NCBI GenBank assembly: GCA_016709445.1
Contig: JADJMV010000001.1
Span: 806,001 to 870,000, forward strand
Origin: Phycisphaerales bacterium
GTDB lineage: Bacteria > Planctomycetota > Phycisphaerae > Phycisphaerales > UBA1924
Direction of reading: 5' to 3'
DNA length: 64,000 nucleotides
In this document: one piece after another, positions 8,528-17,515 of the stretch
How the letters are laid out: each line of letters begins with the position of its first letter
How positions within the stretch are numbered: position 1 is the stretch's first letter
Notes under the pieces: generated by a model
The model's input: only the letters and a program-made list of their open reading frames with translations
What the model was told of the DNA's origin: nothing
Databases searched by the model: none
Program-made: the position numbers and the translations under genes

Positions 8528-8701
8528 TCAGCCGCAGCCCGCGTTCCAGGCGTTCAGGAAGCACAGGACATCGAGCGTATTGATCGTGCCGTCGCCGTTG
8601 CAGTCGGCCGCGGCATCTCCCGCCGACCATTGGTTGAGGAAGCACAGGACGTCGAGCGTGTTGGTGGCGCCGTCGCCGTTGCAGTCGGCGTAGCAGGCCT
8701 A
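8528..8701 (-). pseudogene. Dockerin-like module cut off by an in-frame TAG
   Basis: Directly after the TAG that ends the BNR protein (8699-8701) the same frame stays open and encodes a complete two-repeat dockerin-like module: ADCNGDGATNTLDVLCFLNQW, then a second ADCNGDGTINTLDVLCFLNAW, ending NAGCG and TGA at 8528-8530. In paralogues NGNGIPDEC is normally followed by E, so a single G-to-T change (GAG to TAG) would explain the stop. Either this is a sequencing error, a nonsense mutation that removes the module, or a readthrough site. Confidence 0.75.
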
Positions 8702-10273
8702 GCACTCGTCGGGGATGCCGTTCCCATTGGCGTCGGCGAGCACACCGGCCGCGATGTCGCACTCGTCGGGGATGCCATTGCCGTTGCAATCCGTGCTGAT
8801 GCCGGTAGACAGATCGACGGAGTCGTCGATGCCGTTGCCATTGCAGTCATAGTCGCCGATGCGCAGGTAGTAGACGTCCTGCTCGCCGTTGAACGTGGCC
8901 GCCCAGGCAAGGTTGGCCCCGGTCAGATCGCTCCGCATGTTGTAGTAGTCGCCGATCTTCTGCTGCTGGGGCCAGCCGAGGTAGCTATCCCACTGGGGGC
9001 TGACGGCGACGTTGGGCGACCAGGTCGCCCCGCCGTCCTCCGACGAGGCGTAGTAGAGCTCGGGCTTGTTGCACACATTGCTGTCCCGCGTGTCGTTCCA
9101 CACCACGTCGATCCGCCCGTCCGGCGCGACCGACATCGTGCCGAACCACTGGAGGTGCCCCGAGGCGAGCGAGTCGTCGTTCACCCGCGTCGATGTGGGG
9201 AACGAGACGCCCCCGTCCGTCGAGATCGCGCACCGCACGTCCAGGGGGTCCGTGCCCGAAGGATCGACCGAGGCGACGATGTACACATTGCCGTCGTACG
9301 GCCCGCCCGAATTGTCCACGGCGATCCAGAGCTGGCCCCACAGGCCGGCCGGGTTGGGATCGCAATTCCCGCCCAGATTGAAGGGCGCGCCGAGATTCAC
9401 GGGCGTGCTCTGGAAGGTCGGTGTCTGCCCCGCGTTCTTCGCATTGGTCGAGCGCAGGCAGTAGACATTGCCGGAGTTGAAGTCGTAGCCGACCAGATAG
9501 AGCGTGCCATCGGAGCCGATCGCCATCGTCCCCCAGACCGGGGAGTTCGGCAGGGTGATCGGGTTCATGTACGTCTGGCCGCCGTCGGTCGAGCGCGTGA
9601 AGATGCGGCTGCCGCAGCATCCCGCGGCCGTGGACCACGACTGGTAGAAGTTGCCCTCGCCCACCCCGCCGGTCTTGTCGATCACGATCCACTGCTTGTC
9701 GCCGCCGTAGGCCGGGATGGGGCTGCCCCAGTGCTGCCCGCCGTCACCCGAGATGAAGGTGTCAACCAGGAAATCGCCCTTCAGCGACGAGTAGTAGATG
9801 TTGCCCGAGGAGTCCGAGTCCAGCACCGGGTCGGACCGGAAAGTCCCCGGCGTGAACACGCCCGGGAAGGTCCATGTCCGCCCGCCGTCGTTGGTCCAGG
9901 CGTTGCCCGCCTGGCGGAAGTCCGAGGCGATGTTGTCGAACTGCCGCCACCCGATGACCATGCGATTGGGCGCCGTGGGGTCGATCGCGAGCGAGGGCTC
10001 GTTGGCCGCGTCGTGCAGGATGTTGTTGCCGTTGGCGTCGACGTTGACCTGCACGCCGCCGAAGCCACGCGAGAGACCTGGAGCTGGCGGCGAACTCTGG
10101 ACCAGAGTGGGCGGCAGGTAGGGGTCATTCGAGACTTCAAGGACCGGCGGCTGCACCCCGGGCATGACATAGTCGTCAGTCTGGGGATTCTGGTCACTCT
10201 GGGCAAATGTAACACCAGCGCACGCCCCGGCGACAAGCACCCGGGCGGCGACACCAATGGTCGACCTCGACAT
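8699..10273 (-). CDS. Secreted BNR/Asp-box repeat (sialidase-fold) protein
   Basis: A 524-residue exported protein with a signal peptide (ending VTFAQ, about residue 24). It has at least five Asp-box motifs of the S-x-D-G-G-x-x-W type: TNDGGRTW, SGDGGQHW, STDGGQTY, STDGGVSF and SEDGGATW. These mark a sialidase-like six-bladed propeller. The Arg triad and Asp/Tyr/Glu of a true sialidase could not be placed, so enzymatic activity is uncertain. The tail carries two calcium-binding-like DCNGNGIPDEC repeats. ATG at 10273 starts the signal peptide and follows AAAGGAG. The protein ends at a TAG that separates it from an in-frame dockerin module. Confidence 0.82.
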   Translation of the reverse strand: MSRSTIGVAARVLVAGACAGVTFAQSDQNPQTDDYVMPGVQPPVLEVSNDPYLPPTLVQSSPPAPGLSRGFGGVQVNVDANGNNILHDAANEPSLAIDPTAPNRMVIGWRQFDNIASDFRQAGNAWTNDGGRTWTFPGVFTPGTFRSDPVLDSDSSGNIYYSSLKGDFLVDTFISGDGGQHWGSPIPAYGGDKQWIVIDKTGGVGEGNFYQSWSTAAGCCGSRIFTRSTDGGQTYMNPITLPNSPVWGTMAIGSDGTLYLVGYDFNSGNVYCLRSTNAKNAGQTPTFQSTPVNLGAPFNLGGNCDPNPAGLWGQLWIAVDNSGGPYDGNVYIVASVDPSGTDPLDVRCAISTDGGVSFPTSTRVNDDSLASGHLQWFGTMSVAPDGRIDVVWNDTRDSNVCNKPELYYASSEDGGATWSPNVAVSPQWDSYLGWPQQQKIGDYYNMRSDLTGANLAWAATFNGEQDVYYLRIGDYDCNGNGIDDSVDLSTGISTDCNGNGIPDECDIAAGVLADANGNGIPDEC

Positions 10274-10375
10274 CGCAGTCTCCTTTTGCCCCGACGAGCC
10301 GGGAGGAGTGTATCCGGAATGGTGTCGAGACGGAAGGGAGTTCTCAAGCCCCTCGGGCGGCACGGGCCCGCGCCC

Positions 10376-10831
10376 TCAATGCTGGGCAGCCAGGTAGAAC
10401 ATGACCAGGAGAAGGAACAGCGTGTATCCAGGGTGAAGCAGTCGTCGCCGCTGCGCTCGCCGAATCCAATTGATGCAGGGGATGGCCCCGCCGATCGCAC
10501 AGACCACCAAGATAGCGATGGCCCAGAGCCGCTCGGCGTTCTCTCGGAACCCGGTCCGGTGGACGCCCATCAAGAGAGCCGTCGCAACGAAGCCGAAGGC
10601 CAGCCCCGTGAGCGTGGTCAGGATCGTGACGGTCATCCGCCCGATCGGTGAGCCGATCCGCTGGCGGCAATCGAGCATGACGCGGGCTTCGGACAGGGTC
10701 GTTCCGCATTCGGGGCAGTTATCCGCGGCGAGTTCGCGCGTGTCGTAGCGGCAGTTGGGGCAGACGAAGCCCCAGGATTCCGGCCCTGCCGGATGCTCGG
10801 CGTCGGTGGGCACAAAGGCATCGTACACCAC
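10376..10831 (-). CDS. Zinc-ribbon membrane protein
   Basis: About 151 residues. A zinc ribbon (CPNCRYDTRELAADNCPECG) is followed by two pairs of hydrophobic helices and a basic Arg/Trp stretch. The same design (CPVCDYSIRDL, then CPECG) occurs in the gene at 47367-47915, so this is a small paralogous family. The start is uncertain: there is no ATG close to the ribbon, and GTG at 10831 or 10828, 9-12 bases after AGGA, is preferred. An ATG at 10951 would overlap the divergent lipoprotein gene. Function is unknown. Confidence 0.65.
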   Translation of the reverse strand: MVYDAFVPTDAEHPAGPESWGFVCPNCRYDTRELAADNCPECGTTLSEARVMLDCRQRIGSPIGRMTVTILTTLTGLAFGFVATALLMGVHRTGFRENAERLWAIAILVVCAIGGAIPCINWIRRAQRRRLLHPGYTLFLLLVMFYLAAQH

Positions 10832-10908
10832 CTCGGGCCGAATCCTGCGGCCGGCGACCGGACGTGACCGATACCCGCCACAGAGTCCCGGTGTTTGGAG
10901 GGCCGACC

Positions 10909-11957
10909 ATGCCGAGCCACGCGTCTCGTCCAAGCCTTCTTGCGATCCCACTCATCGCGGCCTGCGCCGGCGCGACACCTCCCCGCTACGAGGCGGCGCT
11001 CGTCGATGTCCCCAAGGTTTGCTCGCCCGCGATGCAGATCCGGGGCCGAGCGATCACCGGCGGGTTTATCGCGGGTGAGGTGTTTACCGAGGGCGGTGGA
11101 CGCTACCAGTGGGGCTTTGTGGCCCTGCAAGACGGCACGACCCGCCTGCTCTCGCCGCTTCGAGGCTGCTCCAGCGCCTCCTCAGCCGCGGTCAACGGGG
11201 CGGGTGTTGTCGTCGGGACATCCGCGCGCGTCGTCCGCGGCGAGCCGTCCCGCAACTTGGCGACGGTCTGGATCGACGGCACGCCCTCCCGGTTGCCCAC
11301 CCTGGGCGGGCGGACGGCGTGGGCCTCGGACGTCAACGAGGCGGGCGTCATCCTCGGGACGGCCGCGGATGCCTCGCAGAACCTCTCGGCCTGCCTCTGG
11401 ATCGGCGGCCAACCCCGTGCCCTTTCCCTTCCCCCGGGCAGCAAGCTCAGCGTCGGCAAGCGGCTCACGGAAGCCGGCGCGGCTTGCGGCTTTGTCGTCG
11501 ACGCCGACAACAACGCCCGTGCCGTACGCTGGAGCCAGGAGGGCAAGCCCGACGTCCTCTCGTACTGGGGCGAGTTCGTCGCCCAGACAGACGCTGTCAG
11601 CCTCAATGACGTCGGCCAGGTGATCGTGCACGTGCTCATCGACACTCCCGCCTCCACCTGGACGGGTGTCTGGGACGATCGGGGTTTCGAATTGCTCCCC
11701 ATCGGGGACTTCTGGTCGAGTTCAATTAACAACGCCGGCGCCATCGTGGGCGCCGTCCCGGCGCCGAACCGATCTACGTGGATGGCGATGGAGCGTTCCC
11801 GCTGCGGGACCAGATCGATATCGGGCCGCGAAACCTCGCCTACGCCGACCAGATCGACGATCGTGGCTGGATCGCCGGCTCTGTGCGCATCGACAACCAA
11901 CTCCGCCCGGTTGTGCTCCGGCCTACCCGAGCCTCTGCGCCTGTCCCGAAGCATTGA
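10909..11957 (+). CDS. HAF-repeat lipoprotein, interrupted by a frameshift
   Basis: An exported protein with a lipoprotein signal (PLIAAC, Cys at about residue 19). It has repeated motifs of the HAF type (SDVNEAGVILGTA, SLNDVGQVIVHV, SINNAGAIVGAV), which form a propeller-like fold. Near 11758-11765 the frame breaks: the original frame becomes nonsense, while the frame one base back continues IYVDGDGAFPLRDQIDIGPR, then QIDDRGWIAGSV, and stops at 11957. One missing base in this GC-rich stretch explains it. ATG at 10909 is used because GGAGGG lies about 8 bases upstream; GTG at 10864 is an alternative. Function is unknown beyond a surface role. Confidence 0.7.
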
Positions 11958-11966
11958 GCCCGCCCG

Positions 11967-12953
11967 TCAATCCTCCGGCACGTTCGGCCCCGTCACGATC
12001 TTCCGGAACTCCGCCCGGAGTCGGTTCGTGATCGCGCCCTCGCCGTCCGTGATCTTGTGGCTCTTGGTGATGTGGCCCTTGCCGTCGTGCTCGACGACCT
12101 CGCGCACGCCGATGATCTCGGCCGCCGAGCCGGTCAGGAACACCTCGTCGGCGCCAACGAGATCGGCGAAGGTGAAGTCTTGCTCCTCGCAGCGAATCCC
12201 GCACGCCGGGGCCAGCTGGCTCTTGACGAACCGGCGGGTGATCCCCTCGAGGATGCCCGCCTCGCTCGGGGGCGTGAGGAGCTTGCCGTCCTTGACGAGG
12301 AAGATGTTGTCGCCCGAGCCCTCGGTCACCTTGCCCTCGAGGTTGAGCATGATCACCTCGAGCATCTGGTCCTCGGGCTTGGTGATCCCCAGGGCCCGCG
12401 AGAGGTGGATCGCCTCGACTTTGGCCATGATGTTGTTGAGATAGTTCAGACTCTTGATGCGGGGGTCGAGGCACGCGATCGGCGTTTTGGGCCGGTGCGC
12501 CAGCACCACCCGCATCCCCGCCTCGTACTGCTCCGGCGTGAAAAGCCGGATCTGGTCGGCGATGCACACGATCCCTGCTTCCGGGCAGTGGTAGGGGTTG
12601 AGCCCGAGCGAACCCTCGCCGCGCGTGACCACCAGTCGGATGTAGCCGTCCACCAACTCGTTGGCGGCGATGCATCGGCGCATGATCTCGATCATCTCCG
12701 CCGGCGAGACCGGGATGTCGAGGAAGATCTTCTTCGCGCACCCGTACAGGCGGTCCATGTGCTGGTCGGCCTTGAAGATCTTGCCCTTGTAGACGCGGAT
12801 CCCTTCGAAGATCCCGTCCCCGTAGAGCAGGCCATGATCGAACACGTTCACGGCCGCCTGGCTCTTGGGCAGTATCCGGCCGTTCACATAGACGAGTGGA
12901 CGGTCGCTGGCCGTCGAGGTCGGTGAGACAGGCTGGGTCGTGGTCTGCGTCAT
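11967..12953 (-). CDS. ilvE: Branched-chain amino acid aminotransferase
   Basis: A 328-residue class IV PLP-dependent aminotransferase. It would transfer the amino group between glutamate and the keto acids of Leu, Ile and Val in the last step of branched-chain amino acid synthesis. The PLP lysine is K167 in DPRIKSLNYLNN. Also visible are the N-terminal GLLYGDGIFEGIRVY and the cofactor-binding VTEGSGDNIFLV and VFLTGSAAEI motifs. The length is normal (about 300-330). It lies downstream of pheT on the same strand with a gap of about 110 bp. A D-amino-acid or aminodeoxychorismate enzyme is the main alternative, but overall motif spacing favours IlvE. Confidence 0.9.
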   Translation of the reverse strand: MTQTTTQPVSPTSTASDRPLVYVNGRILPKSQAAVNVFDHGLLYGDGIFEGIRVYKGKIFKADQHMDRLYGCAKKIFLDIPVSPAEMIEIMRRCIAANELVDGYIRLVVTRGEGSLGLNPYHCPEAGIVCIADQIRLFTPEQYEAGMRVVLAHRPKTPIACLDPRIKSLNYLNNIMAKVEAIHLSRALGITKPEDQMLEVIMLNLEGKVTEGSGDNIFLVKDGKLLTPPSEAGILEGITRRFVKSQLAPACGIRCEEQDFTFADLVGADEVFLTGSAAEIIGVREVVEHDGKGHITKSHKITDGEGAITNRLRAEFRKIVTGPNVPED

Positions 12954-13062
12954 CGTCTGCCTCCGTGTCGAGAGTGAAATACAGCCTCTACCGAAATCCT
13001 ATGGGGGGAGTTCGCCCGACGCGCCCCAGGCCGGGACATGTTCGATCTCTGCCCGGAACGTG

Positions 13063-15144
13063 TCAGGTCCGGAGTTCCGCGCCAAGCTCCGAACGCGCCA
13101 TCGAAACCAAGGTCACCACCTGGGGATCGACTTCCTCATGCCGGAGCGTCCGGTCCGGCGCCCTGAACCTCAGACGCAGGGTCACGCTCTTCTTGCCCTC
13201 GCCCGTCTGCTTGCCGCGGTAGGTCCCCACGAAGCCGAGGTGCTCCAGCAAGTCCGGGTTTGCCCGGGAAACCAGCCCGGAGAGCTGGCCCCACGCCACC
13301 GACTCCGCCACCACGAACGAGAGGTCCCGCTCGATCGAGGGGAACGCCGGGAGCGCGTGCGTCAAGGCCCGGGGCGGGAAGAGTGCTACGAGCGCGTCGA
13401 GATCCAATTCGGCCGCGAACACCGGGATCTCCAGGTCGTACGCCCGCTGCACCGCGGGCGCAATTGCGCCAAACGCCCCGACGCGCTGCCCCCGGACCAA
13501 GACCTCCGCGGAGGCCGCGCTGTCGAAGCCTTCTTGGCAAGGCTGACCCGGCCGCACCTCGACCGCCGCATTCGCCCCTGCCAACGCCCGCACGACCGCT
13601 TCGATGGCGCCCCGCATCAGTCTCGCGCCGGCCTGTCGGTCCTCGACGCTGCGCTTGCGCCCAGTTCCCGGCACATCCAGCAGGAGCGTGAGGTTTCGGT
13701 TCTCGATGCCCTCGCGCCCCGGCCGGTCCCGCTCGGCGAACACCGACGAAATCTCCCACAGCCGCACCCCACCCGCCTGCTCCACCTGACCGTTCTGGTT
13801 GGTCCTCCGGCACGCCAGCAGGCTCGGCACCACGCTCGGACGCAGATAGGGCTCCTGGCCCCGTCGCTCGTCATCCACCGCAAGCAAGCGCATCCCCGGC
13901 GGGAGGAACGGCCTCGCCTGCGCTTCGGTGACGAAGGTGAACGTGACGGTCTCGTAGAATCCCAGCCCGCCGAGCGCCCCGGCGATCGCCCGCACCGCCC
14001 GCTCGCTCTCTTGCGGGTGCTTGGCCACGATCGGCATCCGGTCGAGGATCGGCACCGCGTCCAGCCCCTTGGTCCGCGCGACCTCCTCGATCAGGTCCAC
14101 CTCGCGCGAGAGATCGTGCCGGAACGGCGGGATCTCGCACCGCAGCGACCCGTCCACTGTCTGGACGTCGATCTCCAGCCTGCGCAGCAGTTCCGCCTGC
14201 TCCGCGTCCAAGACCTCGACGCCGATCAGATCCCGAGCCCGCTGGGGCCGGAGGGTCACCACGGTCCGAGGCTTCAATTCCCGGCCATCCGCGAGGATCC
14301 CCTCGCAGAGCTTCCCTCCCGCGACCTCGACCAAGAGTGCCGCCGCCCGCCTCGCCGCGTACTCGATCTCCCGCGGGTCCACCACGCGCTCGAACCGGAA
14401 TCCCGCATCGGTGCGGATCGCCAGGCGCCGCGCGGCCCGCCGGATCGTCACCGGGTCCCAGGTCGCCATCTCGAGGACCACGTCGGTCGTCGAGGCATCG
14501 ACCTCGCTGTCCGCCCCGCCGATGACGCCCGCCAGCGACTGCGCCCGCTCGGCGTCCGCCACCACCAGTTCGTCCGCACGGAGCACCCGGTCTTTCCCAT
14601 CGAGCGTCCGGAGTTTCTCCCCCTCGCGGGCCCAGCGGATCACGAGCGAAGCCCCGGCGAGCTTTCCGAGGTCAAACACATGGCACGGGTGGCCCAGCTC
14701 GAAGGTCAGGAAGTTCGTCACGTCGACCACGTTGTTGATCGACCGCTGCCCGACCGCCTCGAGCAGATCCACCAGCCACTTGGGACTGGGGCCGATCTTG
14801 ACCCCTCGGATCATCTGTGCCGTGAAGAGCGGGCATACCTCCGGCGTTGTGTTCTGAAGCTTGAGCGCCCCCGAGGCCGGTCCACCGGCCCGAGCGGGCT
14901 CATCCCACACGGGCTTGACCAACCCCCGTCCCGTCGCGGCCGCAACCTCGCGGGCCAGTCCGAGTTGGCTCAGGCAATCCCCCCGGTTGCTGGTGACCTC
15001 GACATCGAGCATCACGTCGCCTGAGCCCACCGCCACCTGCTCCTCGATCGGGAACCCCGCGTCGGTGAGCACGCGCTCGGCTTCGGACGCGGAGACATCG
15101 CCGGGGGACAGGTATCGATTCAGCCATCGGATGGAGCAATGCAT
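13063..15144 (-). CDS. pheT: Phenylalanyl-tRNA synthetase beta subunit, short form
   Basis: A 693-residue PheT; the usual length is about 790-800. Recognisable are the N-terminal MHCSIRWLNRYLSP, the B3/4 editing domain, the B5 domain, the catalytic-like core (FYETVTFTFV, PYLRPSVVPSLL) and the C-terminal anticodon-binding FDX-ACB domain from PSIERDLSFVV to the end. The N-terminal EMAP/OB-fold tRNA-binding domain that bacterial PheT normally carries at residues 40-150 is absent: sequence runs straight from GFPIEEQVAVGSGDV into DVEVTSNRGDCLS. The start at 15144 fits the conserved N-terminus, but its ribosome site is weak. PheS is not in the window. Confidence 0.92.
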   Translation of the reverse strand: MHCSIRWLNRYLSPGDVSASEAERVLTDAGFPIEEQVAVGSGDVMLDVEVTSNRGDCLSQLGLAREVAAATGRGLVKPVWDEPARAGGPASGALKLQNTTPEVCPLFTAQMIRGVKIGPSPKWLVDLLEAVGQRSINNVVDVTNFLTFELGHPCHVFDLGKLAGASLVIRWAREGEKLRTLDGKDRVLRADELVVADAERAQSLAGVIGGADSEVDASTTDVVLEMATWDPVTIRRAARRLAIRTDAGFRFERVVDPREIEYAARRAAALLVEVAGGKLCEGILADGRELKPRTVVTLRPQRARDLIGVEVLDAEQAELLRRLEIDVQTVDGSLRCEIPPFRHDLSREVDLIEEVARTKGLDAVPILDRMPIVAKHPQESERAVRAIAGALGGLGFYETVTFTFVTEAQARPFLPPGMRLLAVDDERRGQEPYLRPSVVPSLLACRRTNQNGQVEQAGGVRLWEISSVFAERDRPGREGIENRNLTLLLDVPGTGRKRSVEDRQAGARLMRGAIEAVVRALAGANAAVEVRPGQPCQEGFDSAASAEVLVRGQRVGAFGAIAPAVQRAYDLEIPVFAAELDLDALVALFPPRALTHALPAFPSIERDLSFVVAESVAWGQLSGLVSRANPDLLEHLGFVGTYRGKQTGEGKKSVTLRLRFRAPDRTLRHEEVDPQVVTLVSMARSELGAELRT

Positions 15145-15241
15145 GGGACGGGAGGATAGGAAGCCCCGACCCGCGGCCCCGTGTGCCTCGGCCGCCCCCC
15201 CCGCCACCATCCGCTCCTTCGCCCCCGGATAGACTCCGCCC

Positions 15242-15799
15242 ATGCGAGCCGTCTGCATCCCCATCCCTGCCGCACTGTCGCTGCTCGTCGGGGCCATGCT
15301 GGTGGGGTGCTCCTCCACCCCGATCGTCCGGCCCAAGCCCGAGGCCCCGCCCCTGCCCGAGCACGCCCCAGACGACTTCACCCTCTCAATCACCGTCATG
15401 GGCCCGGCGGCCACGCTCGAAGAGGCCACCGCCGCGCCCCGCCCCCAACGCCCCGCCCGCTACATCATCGAGCCCGACGGCATCCTCCGCGCCGCCGTGG
15501 GCCCCGGGGCAACGCCACGGGTGTTTCCCGGCCAAACCCGCCAGCTCGACGATGCCCAGATCGAGAGGCTCTGGCGACTTACGACAAACACCGGACTCCT
15601 GGAGCCGGACACCCTCGCCAGGGTGGAGAACACCGAGACCTTTTTCCCCAGCCGCGACAGACCCACGGCGCTCCTCTACATCAAGGAAGACGGCCATACC
15701 GCCAGCTACGCCGTCCGATTGCCCATCGGTGATGCAGAGAGCCCCGCCGTCACCCAGCTCATCGACGAGATCGCGGCCATGGCCTGGATCCCCGAGTGA
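15242..15799 (+). CDS. Putative lipoprotein of unknown function
   Basis: A 185-residue protein with a clear lipoprotein signal (LVGAMLVGC, Cys near residue 23) and a Pro-rich linker. The globular part has LDDAQIERLWRLTTNTGL and a C-terminal helix PAVTQLIDEIAAMAWIPE. No family was recognised. It starts 97 bp upstream of, and divergent from, pheT. Confidence 0.7.
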   Translation: MRAVCIPIPAALSLLVGAMLVGCSSTPIVRPKPEAPPLPEHAPDDFTLSITVMGPAATLEEATAAPRPQRPARYIIEPDGILRAAVGPGATPRVFPGQTRQLDDAQIERLWRLTTNTGLLEPDTLARVENTETFFPSRDRPTALLYIKEDGHTASYAVRLPIGDAESPAVTQLIDEIAAMAWIPE

Positions 15800-15832
15800 G
15801 GGTGGCCATTCCGCGTCCCAGGCGGCAGTCGC

Positions 15833-16276
15833 TCAGCCCTTCACCCGAGTCCTGAGGAATTGCTCCAGACCTTCCGGGTCGTCGGTCCCCAGGCGGACGA
15901 TCCGCTCTCCACACCTGAGCACGACGCAGTCCCAGCCCCACAAGTTGAAGGTCCACCCCCGCCCGGGGATGAAGTGGATTCCCCAGCCGTCGATCCAGGA
16001 GCTACGTCCGCGCTCGATGGAGGTGATCGACGCGTACCTCACCCGGGTGCCGAACACCGGGAGTGGTCCAAACCGCGCCGAGAGGAATTCGCCGCGGTCC
16101 GAGATCCTGAGGTGAGCGAATGAGGCCGCCAGGAGCAGGAATGCCGCCGACGCCGACAGGAGGATGGGCCCGGCGATGCTCCGGCCCCATTCGCTCCAGG
16201 CTCCGACGAGCGTGGCGCCCGCGAAAACCACCAGAAGAATGGCCAGCGGCGCCCGCTGGGTGTGCCCGTATCCCAT
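15833..16276 (-). CDS. Small two-helix membrane protein with PH-like domain
   Basis: A 147-residue protein with two membrane helices near the N-terminus (LAILLVVFAGATLVGAW and ILLSASAAFLLLAASFA). A cytoplasmic beta-rich part follows (FGTRVRYASITSIERG, CGERIVRLGTDDPEGLEQFL), resembling bacterial PH-like or DUF304-type membrane proteins. ATG at 16276 is chosen because TAGGAGG lies at ideal distance upstream. Function is unknown. Confidence 0.7.
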   Translation of the reverse strand: MGYGHTQRAPLAILLVVFAGATLVGAWSEWGRSIAGPILLSASAAFLLLAASFAHLRISDRGEFLSARFGPLPVFGTRVRYASITSIERGRSSWIDGWGIHFIPGRGWTFNLWGWDCVVLRCGERIVRLGTDDPEGLEQFLRTRVKG

Positions 16277-16319
16277 CGCGTGCCTCCTACTCCCGTCCTT
16301 GGGAATCATAGGAGAGCGG

Positions 16320-17469
16320 ATGCAGAGACCCCTGGGTATCCTGGGTCAGCCGCAACCGCCCGACTCCATGCCACACGCCCACGCCCCATCCCGCGCCATT
16401 CCCTCGGCCGCCGCGCTGGCGGTCGGATCGCTCCTTCTCGGCGCCTGCGCCACCACGTCGTCTCCGAGAGCCCAGGTCCCTGCAGCGCTGCGAGAGGCTG
16501 TCCAGATCATCCAAGCCCAGGTGCTTGATGCGGACCAGAAGGACTGGGCCGCGATCGAGCGGGACATCACATCGAGGTTGGGGCCAGTTGCCGAGGCCGA
16601 TGCCTACCGCCGCGCCGCGATCGTCGCCCTCGACGATCCGCATGCCTCATACATGACGGCCGCCGAGGTGCAGGCTTGGCAACACGCCAGCATGGCCCCG
16701 GCCGCGCCGTCCGCCGATCCGGCTTCTCCAGAGGAGCCGCCGCGGGAGGAGGCCCACCCGGCCTCGCGCCCCGCGATCCCCGATCTGCCCTGGGGACTTT
16801 CGCTCCCCGGCGGCGTCGGCTATGTCGGCCTGCCGCCTTGCGTCAGCGGCGATCCCGATCGTCTCCAGGAGTACGGCCTCGCCCTGCGCCGCCAAATCTC
16901 CGCGCTCGCCCAGGCGGGCGCGACGAGGTGGATCGTGGACCTGCGCCTGGACGGCGGCGGCAACGTCTGGCCCATGCTCACCGGCCTCGCCCCGCTGCTC
17001 GGCGATGGCCCTGCGACCCGCTCGTACTGGCGGGCGCCGGACGGACGCGCGGGCGCCGACGACATCTGGCTCCAGGGCGACTCGGCATGGCTCGACCGGG
17101 GCAACGGCCGCGTCCTCGAGTTCACGCTGCACGCCGATGGTCCGCCGGTCATGGTGGAGCGGGACGCGATCGCGGTGCTTCTGGGGCCATGGACGATGAG
17201 TTCCGGTGAACTCACCGCGCTCGCCTTCGTCTCCCGCCCCTTCACCCGCTCTTTCGGTGAACCCACCGGCGGCCTCACCACCGTCACCAACTCCTTCCCT
17301 CTTGCCGACGGCTCCGTGCTCGTCCTCCCGGTCGCATATATGGCGGCTGTCCTGCGGACCCCCAATGCACGGTCCGATCAACCCCGATGTGCCCGCTCCA
17401 TTCGGGGATTGGCCAACGCCCGATGATGCGACGGTCGCCGCGGCGCGAGCATGGATGGGGACGCCTTGA
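16320..17469 (+). CDS. S41-family protease-like lipoprotein, interrupted by a frameshift
   Basis: A lipoprotein (signal VGSLLLGAC) with the fold of C-terminal processing/tricorn-like proteases. GGVGYVGLP opens the protease domain, ATRWIVDLRLDGGGNVWPML is the conserved DLR-x-NGGG-like strand, and VLLGPWTMSSGELTAL holds the likely catalytic Ser. FGEPTGGLTTVTN follows. In the run CCCCC near 17353 the frame breaks. With one C removed it continues as MHGPINPDVPAPFGDW and ends ARAWMGTP at 17469, exactly as S41 proteins end. A PDZ domain is not visible. The start at 16320 follows GGAGAG; 16368 is an alternative. Confidence 0.75.
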
Positions 17470-17515
17470 GAGCGGGGGCGGCGGACCGCTCGCGAAGCCG
17501 CGCCCCTACTGTCCG

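Noticed and set aside
6864..8789. A 641-codon minus-strand open frame across the minor-pilin genes
   Set aside because: It is opposite four genes with clear pilin signals, is Arg/Gly-rich with no motif, and is typical of high-GC antisense frames.
8486..10651. A 721-codon plus-strand open frame opposite the BNR protein
   Set aside because: Low-complexity, Val/Arg-rich, no motif; the minus strand has a signal peptide, Asp boxes and a ribosome site.
12940..15024. A 694-codon plus-strand open frame opposite pheT
   Set aside because: pheT is unmistakable; the frame is an Arg/His/Pro-rich shadow.
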